DNA from: Phascolarctos cinereus
Lineage: Eukaryota; Chordata; Mammalia; Diprotodontia; Phascolarctidae
Direction of reading: 5' to 3'
Length of the DNA: 64,000 nucleotides
NCBI RefSeq assembly: GCF_002099425.1
Contig: NW_018344068.1
Location: 9,120,501 to 9,184,500, forward strand
In this document: piece by piece, positions 57,620-64,000 of the stretch
Layout of the letters: every line of letters starts with the position of its first letter
Numbering within the stretch: position 1 is the first letter of the stretch
The notes under the pieces: model-generated
The model's input: only the letters and a program-made list of their open reading frames with translations
The model's database searches: none
What the model was told of the DNA's origin: nothing
Made by a program: the position numbers and the translations under genes

Positions 57620-60482
57620 TGCTTTTTATGTAATGTTTGCATTTGATGTTTGTTAAGCATGGAGATTCCACTAATAGATGTCAGACTTTTTCTACTTCAC
57701 TGGACAGATTTAGCTATGGCTAAAAATGTTCACTCCCTGTTGACCAGTCTTCTGCCGGTGAGCTTCTCTTACCTTAGCTTAGCTGATGCTCTCTTGCTCA
57801 GCCTGTGCAGGACCTTTCAGCTTGAGAGGCCTTGCCAGAGCCTGTATTCTGCCGGCCTGGCCTTTGGATCCCGGTGGCATCTTCATGCCCCAGGGAGGGA
57901 TCAGGTTAGAACCCGATAAACAGGATAATAGTTCACATTTACATAGCACTTTACAAATCTCTGCAATTTTGTGTAGCTCTGATGAGTTTTTATGGGTAAA
58001 GACAGTAAAGCCCCCAGAGGTTTAGGGTCTTGACCATCATCATAGCTAATGAGCTTTAGAGCCAGGACTGAAAATCAGGTCTTCTAACTCCCAAATTGAA
58101 TACTTGGTCTCTTATACTATGTTGTCTCCCTAACACACTAGGCAAAACAGTATGATCAAAGGAAGCAGGTCGTGTTCTTGCTCTTTATCAAACAAACCTT
58201 ACTTATATTGCAGTGTTTATGTTGTTATAGATATGTTAAGTGAAGGAATTTTGGTGAATGAAATTGATTTTCCTCTATGAATTGCAAATTTTAAGCAGAC
58301 ACTTTTCGATGACTTTGTCCTAGCTCTAAAAAGCTCGCCAGCTATAACACTTTCATAATAATTTAAGGTTTACAAAATTCTTTCCACATGCCCACCTTGT
58401 GATGTATGAAATCATCGCAAAGCCTGGGGTTCTACAGCAATTTTTAGTCTTTCTCCATTCATAGCTAAGTAGAAAATGACTCGAGTTTCATCGGGGACCT
58501 TGGAGGCTAGGTCAGTGGAGTGGTGTGGAAAGAGCACCGGGCTCGGTGTTATCCTAGGGGTGACCTTAGGTAGGGCACTTAACATCCCTGTGTTCGTTTG
58601 CTCTTCTGTGAAGTGAAGGGCTTGGAAGAGATGCTCTCTCAAGGGGCCAACTCTAGATCTTACAAAATCTGTTGCAAGAAATTATGATCAAAGTTTGACT
58701 TTAAAATACAAACAGCACACTAATGGTTTTAATAATCAACAAGAATTGACTAACGTGCCAGGTACTCTGCTGGGCACTGGAGATCCAAGACAGAAATTAA
58801 ATAGTTCCTGCCTTTGAGAAGCTGCCATTCTGTCAGGGCATTTGACACAATTGGAGGCAGTGTGGTATGATAAGTGAGGGCTTACATTCAAATTCCCCGG
58901 TAACTTTAGGCAAATTATTTTCTTCTATCAAATGAGAGGGTTGTATGGCCTCTGAGGTCTAGCTTTTAACTTAGCTCTATATCTATGACCACATAAATAT
59001 TTGTTAAATAAATAGAAGGTCATGAATTTTTTGGAGGGAGGTGGCGGTGGTGGATATATAAAGCAGCTTAGGAAAGGCATCATCTATAAGGAGGCTTTTG
59101 AGTTGAGCTTTGAAGTGGGGAAGGGAATAAGCATTTATAAGTCACCTACTATGTGCTAGGCACTGTCCTAATTGCTTTACAAATATTTCATGTGACCCTC
59201 ACAATGACCCTGCCAGGTAGGTACCTTCAATTATGCCAATTTTTTCAGTTGATGAAGCTGAAGTTAAGTAACTTGACCAGGGTCACACAGCTAGTGTGAG
59301 GCCATCTTTGAACTCAGATCTTTCTGACTCCAGGCCTGAGTTTGGAAGCAAACTAGGGATGCTGAGGGCAAGAGGGAAGTGGTCATTTCGATGAGGGTAC
59401 AGCTACCCTCTGATGGAAGATGGAATATTCTGTGATGAATAGCAAGAAGGTTCTTTTGGCTAGACCAAAGAATGTGTGACAGTGATGTATGATAAGGTTA
59501 GACAAACGGGTTGGAACTAGATTGTCAAGGATTGCATTTTATCCTAGAGGTAATAAAAAACGACTGGAACTTTTTGAGGGGAGTGACCTGGTCAGATCCC
59601 CGTGCTTTAGGAAAATCACTTTGGCATCTGTGGGAAGGATAGAGTAGAAAGAGGAGAGGAGTCAGGGAATCCATTGAGGAAGCTATTGTAATACTGGGGT
59701 GAGAGGGGATAAGTAGAGAGAATGGGACAGGTGAGAGATGTTATGAAAACAGAATTGACAAGATTTGGTACCTGGATAGATATTTGGGTCAAGAAGTATG
59801 AGTAGCAGAGGATGACTCTTCTTTCACTTGATTCCAAATCTTCTGTAGCCTAGTAGCTTCTGACCTCTTAATTTAAATGAAATTGCTCTTTCCAAAGATA
59901 GCAATGATCTCTTAATTGCCAAAGCTAAATGACCTTTCCTTAATCCTCATCCTTTTTGAACTCTTTGCAGTCTTTGACAGTGGCGGATCATTCTCTCCAT
60001 TCAGCCAATAAAATGATTTTTCTAAAGTGTGGGTCTGACCATATAAGCCCTAAATGCATCCCATAAAATCCGGGGTCTTCTTATTAACTCCTCCAGTATC
60101 TTACATTTTTACTTCCCTCCACACACTCTTCAATTTAGCTACACTTATTATTCTATATATGATATTCTAGCTCTTCCATGCCTGGAATGTTCTTCCTCTA
60201 CACTTCTACCTCCTAGCTTCTCTAGCATCTTTCAAGATTCAGCTCAAATCCCAGCTTATCAAGAAGTCCTCCCCCATCCTTCCTCCCTTCCCTTCTCTCC
60301 TCTGTGGCTACTTCCTCCACTCAGATATTTTCCACTTAACGCTGTGTGTATATGTGTATGTGTGTGTGTATGTGTAGTATGTATGCTTTTTTGCAAGCTG
60401 TCTTCTCCATTGGAACATGATCTCCTTGAGAGTAGGGGCTGTGATTTTACCTTTCTTTGTATCCCCATTGCTTAGCATACTT
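57620..60482. other. Gene-free stretch downstream of CLN3
   Basis: It holds antisense MIR-like pieces (about 57925-58130 and 59125-59340), short plus-strand SINE remnants (58500-58640, 58860-58990), a diverged copy of the long mammalian repeat (59030-59800), and an L2-type 3' part (about 59930-60482) with an internal (TG)n run near 60345-60376. No exon is supported. Confidence 0.55.
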
Positions 60483-60483
60483 G

Positions 60484-61195
60484 GTTGGTTGGTATCCTTT
60501 GTTCTTGAAGAAGACGAAAATGACATCACTATGTCAAGTTGCAGCGTGTCTAACTGTGGCTGATCAGACCAGTACGAGCTCAGAATGCTCTACCATAGGT
60601 CGGGCACAAATAAACTGTGTGAACATGTGGGGTGGATTCTTTAAATTTTCACATCCTATGTTTCCTTTGAGCTACTTCAATTTTGCTTTGCTCATAGAGG
60701 ACAGCACCTTCTCTGATGAGGGCATGCCATGCTGAGCGGTCCTGTGCCAGTGTCTCCCATCTCACACAATCAATTCCAAAGTTTTTAAGATAATGTTCTT
60801 GTACCATTTCTGACTACCATGTGAACAATTTGCCCTGTGTGAGTTCTCCATAAAATAGTCTTTTTGGCAAGTGTAGGTTCTGCATTCAAACAATGTAGCC
60901 AGCCCATCGGAGTTGTGCTCTTAACCTGTGGTGCATCTCAACTACTCAGTGCTGGTTAAGCCACATTGATTAGTGATAAGGATATGAACCTAGAGAAATG
61001 GGCTGAATACTTCCACAGTGTTCTCAGCAGACCATCATTGACCGATGCTGAGGTCATTGACCATTTACCTTAGGTTGAAATCAGTTCCTCCCTATATGAA
61101 ATTCCAACTGAAGAAGAGGTTTTGAATGCCATTAGGCTCCTTTCCTATGGCAAAGCAGCTGGTGCTGATTTATTCCAGCTGAGATTTACAAGATA
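60484..61195. mobile_element. RTE-type LINE with inverted 5' part
   Basis: 60484-60965 on the minus strand encodes a LINE C-terminus: LRAQLRWAGYIV, LPKRLFYGELTQGK and RWETLAQDRSAWHALIREGA, with two stops in the reading frame, and ends in a tail 'tgatgtcattttcgtcttct'. 60966-61195 on the plus strand encodes an upstream part of the same kind of element: KWAEYF-like EKWAEYFHSVLSRPSLTDAE and EEEVLNAIRLLSYGKAAGAD. The two parts are head-to-head, as in twin priming. It is dead. Confidence 0.75.
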
Positions 61196-61204
61196 GGGGG
61201 TCCA

Positions 61205-61900
61205 TATATACTGGAATAAGGTATAAGAAGAGGTATGAGGGGCTGGGTTATGAAGAGCTTTGAATGTCAGAGCATTTTATATTTGATCCTGGAGGCAATA
61301 GGAAGTCACTGGAGTTTATTGAGTGGGGGCCATGGCATAGACCTGTGATTTAGGAAAATCACTTTAGTGGCTGAATGGAAGATGGATTGGAGTCCAGAGA
61401 GACTTGAGGCAGGCAGAACAGCAGAAGGTTACTTCAATAATCCAGGTGTGGAGTACTGAGGGCCTGTACCAGATTGGTGGCAGTGTCAGAGGAGAGAAGG
61501 GGGCATATTTAGGAGCTATAACAAAGGTGAAACTGGCAGCACTTGGCAACAGCTTTGACATAACGGGGTGAGAGAAAGAGGAATCCAGGATAACTCTTAG
61601 GTTATGAGCCTCAGAGACTGGGATAGTGGTAATAATGGAAATTTGGGGGGAGTAAGGGGAAAGATAATGTTCTGTTTGGGATATATTGAATTTAAGATGT
61701 CTGAAAGGTGGTTGGAGATGCAAAATTGGAAGTCAGCAGAGAGTCTGGGTCAGGATAAATAGATTTGAGATTTGTCAGCACAGAGATGGTAATTAAATCC
61801 ATTGGAGCTGATGATATTACCAAGTAAGAGAGTGGGGAGAGAGGTTTGGAATAGCTGCTGTTGGGAGACAATTAGGGAGTCAAAAAGGATTACCATCCAG
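61205..61900 (+). repeat. Long mammalian repeat copy
   Basis: It has 'gagctttgaatgtcagagca' and 'ttaggaaaatcactttagtg', the internal part of the element described at 8063. Non-coding. Confidence 0.5.
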
Positions 61901-61939
61901 TGAGGGGTCAGTTGAGATTAGGGGGCCATCTCCAGTCGT

Positions 61940-62450
61940 CCTGATCTATATCTTGCCACTGGACCCAGATGGCTCTGGAGGAGAAAGTGAGGCTGCTGAT
62001 TTTGCACAGCCTTCCCTCACTTAAATCCATTTCACTTGTAAGTCATGGCATCATCTTCCTGAAGTCATGGTCCTGTTGGACAATGAAGGACAAATAACAG
62101 TTGAGATTAGACATTTAGTTTTAATTGATTTGAGTGGCTTCTAGCAGTGGGAGTGTAGGGGGGTGTGTGTGTGGGAGAGGCTCAAGGAGGTGTTGATGGA
62201 AGTAATGCTGTGTTTAATTTTGGCAAGGGATAGGACAAGGAGCTAAATTTTTTGGTATGTGTGGTTTGTCCTTGGTTCTTGAAGAGCACCGTGACATCAG
62301 GAAGATGATGACATGACTTGCAATGGAATTGGATTTGAGTGAGGGAGGACTGTGCAAAGTCACCAGCCTCACTTTCTCCTCCAGAGCCATCTGGGTTCCG
62401 TGGCCAGATTATAGATAAGGACGATTGGAGATGGCCCAACAGGCAGTGGG
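61940..62450. repeat. Inverted pair of RTE-tailed SINEs
   Basis: One copy at about 61940-62110 reads plus ('ctcctgaagtcatggtcctg', 'ggacaatgaaggacaaata'). The other, 62255-62450, reads minus. Both share the 'gatggctctggaggagaaag' body. They lie about 145 bp apart and could pair in RNA. A third, partial copy is at 62975-63035. Confidence 0.65.
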
Positions 62451-63035
62451 AGATCTTGGCTTTTTAAAGTTAAGGTCTTTCTGAGTTCTCAGTTTGAGTG
62501 AAGCAATGCCGATTCAGTGATTAGGGCTGTTTAGGAAGTGAGTCAAAGGATGGCTCCTTTAAAAAAAAAAATCAAACAGGGAAGGGAAGACCCTCACAGG
62601 GTTTCAAACCAAAAAAAAAAAAAAACAACCAACCCAATTACTATACATTCACTCTGAGCCAGCAGGACCCCCCAAAAATAATCATTAAGTGGTGCTTGGG
62701 CAGGGACCTATTGTTGTCCAATCAATGAAACCCTGAGTGAATCGAGTTTTTAAGGCATGATCTTTAAGAAAGAAATCTAGCCAGTAACCCCTCAGATGAC
62801 TAGGTAGATTTCAGCCCTAAAAATTTACCTTCCTTTGGGCAGAACACCAGAACTGGAAGGGAGAAGAGGAGAGGGGAGAGAAGGGGAGGGAAAGGGAGGG
62901 CAAGAGAGCTGAGTTGCCCAACTGGAATTGGCCAACTGGGTCCCCATTAGGGCAGCTTGGACTACTCACAGGTTTTGGTTTGTCCTTCCTTCTGGAAGAG
63001 GACCATGACATCAGGAAGATGATGACATGACTAAA

Positions 63036-63170
63036 GTAGCATCTATCTAAAACCATCAGCAAGCACTATATGTAATAGGGATAAGCTAGTAGCTTTCCCA
63101 ATAAGATCAGGGGTGAAACAAGGATGCCCATTATCATCGCTATTATTCAACATTGTACTAGACTGGAGAA
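63036..63170 (+). mobile_element. L1 ORF2 fragment
   Basis: The frame reads [18 protein letters not shown] and [10 protein letters not shown], with one or two frame breaks; this is the region just before the catalytic box of L1 reverse transcriptase. Only about 135 bp are left. Confidence 0.75.
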
Positions 63171-63429
63171 CAGGACAAATAGAGAACAATTTCATTTGGG
63201 TTTCTACTAATTTGAGATTTATCATTCCAGAATCTTTGTTAAAACAAAAAAAGACATTACTTTTTGATAATTACACCAGGAAAAAGGAAAAGGAAGTGCA
63301 GACGTTTTCGTTCCTAAGACAAGCCTAAGTGTCCTTCCAGATCAATTTTCCAAGCACCTAAGTTGCCCACGTTAATCTGCCACTTGCAAATCCTCTGTAA
63401 TTGTCCTGGGCTGGTTTCTCTCCAGAGAA

Positions 63430-63720
63430 CGCTAGGTGGCGTCGCGGATAAAGCATCGGATCTGCAGTCACGGAGACCTAAGTTCAAAAATGACCTCAGA
63501 CATTTTACACCAAAACAGCTGTGTGACCCTTGGCAAGTCGCTCTATCTGCTTCAATTTTCTCATATCAATAAACGTTTATTAGACGCCTACCGTGTGTAA
63601 AATGAGTTTTAAAATAGCACTACCTCCCACAGCTGTTGTAAGGGTAAAATGGGATACTTGTAACGCATTCTGCAACCTTTAAAGCGCTATAATAACACTC
63701 GTTATAACTCCCTCTTAAAC
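63430..63720 (+). repeat. tRNA-headed SINE remnant near the right edge
   Basis: 'gctaggtggcgtcgcggata' matches the SINE head, and 'ctgtgtgacccttggcaagt' the right part. The copy is diverged, and its later part is MIR-like. Confidence 0.65.
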
Positions 63721-63769
63721 GAGGTGATTGCTCAGGATTGGATTTTAATCTCTAAATTTGTGATAAACC

Positions 63770-64000
63770 AGTGTACCGTCGGTTCCACCCTCTCGGAAGG
63801 ACACTCCCACCTTCTTTCCCTTCGGCATCGAATGGAATCGAAGCCGCCAACCGGAAGTGTCTGAGGCCTGGCGGAAGTGACGTCAGACACGCCTCTTGCC
63901 AGGCGTTTCATCATTAGTTTCTGCGCAGTTCTCCGGAGTTCGATCTGGGAGGACTCACTTTCTGCCTCGTGTTCTCGGCATCCGAGCTTGGGGAGGCGGC
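63770..64000 (+). promoter_or_regulatory. GC-rich promoter at the window edge, probably EIF3C
   Basis: CpG-rich DNA carries CCGGAAGTG (63851-63859) and a composite ETS/CRE, GCGGAAGTGACGTCA (63871-63885). No TATA box and no start codon with a recognisable product are visible before the window ends. In mouse, Eif3c lies beside Cln3 in the same orientation, so EIF3C is the most likely gene. The link rests on synteny only. Confidence 0.5.

Noticed and set aside
62182-62439. 85-residue minus-strand frame
   Set aside because: It is a translation of the RTE-tailed SINE; near-copies occur elsewhere in the window.

Overview
This is a piece of mammalian nuclear DNA, almost certainly from a marsupial. 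Genes are split by GT-AG introns. The spaces between them are full of L2- and MIR/CORE-type repeats, and also of tRNA-headed SINEs of the kind abundant in marsupials, BovB/RTE LINEs and SINEs that share RTE-type 3' tails. The species cannot be fixed from the sequence.

Five host genes can be rebuilt exon by exon: NUPR1 (+, 5.5-7.1 kb), a complete class I phosphatidylinositol transfer protein gene (+, 24.3-32 kb), IL27 encoding the p28 subunit (+, 34.4-38.2 kb), APOBR (-, 39.2-44.2 kb) and CLN3 (+, 47.8-57.1 kb). A GC-rich ETS/CRE promoter starts at the right edge; by synteny it should belong to EIF3C. The known eutherian order CLN3-APOBR-IL27-NUPR1 (human 16p11.2, mouse chr7, with Eif3c beyond Cln3 in mouse) is kept here in flipped orientation, with one addition: the PITP gene lies between NUPR1 and IL27, where I know of no gene in human or mouse.

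The PITP gene is the main discovery candidate. It has 11 coding exons, including one of only 8 nt, encodes an intact 270-residue protein, keeps the lipid-binding residues of PITPNA/PITPNB and has its own CpG-rich promoter. It looks like a third class I PITP kept in marsupials and missing from the eutherian locus.

Other points of note: IL27 exon 5 has a reading-frame conflict that a second splice acceptor 20 nt downstream would bypass; the IL27 promoter has an ISRE and a TATA box, and its 3' UTR an AU-rich element; the NUPR1 promoter has a perfect CARE (ATF4/CEBP) site; CLN3 lacks the human-type LI dileucine and has an altered CaaX-like end; APOBR has a giant Glu-rich exon of 1,255 codons; CTCF-like motifs lie between the divergent APOBR and CLN3 genes.

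The regions 7.2-23.8 kb and 57.2-63.7 kb are gene-poor and dominated by repeats, including a triple-nested SINE stack, a BovB LINE with target-site duplications, and an RTE LINE whose 5' part is inverted as in twin priming.
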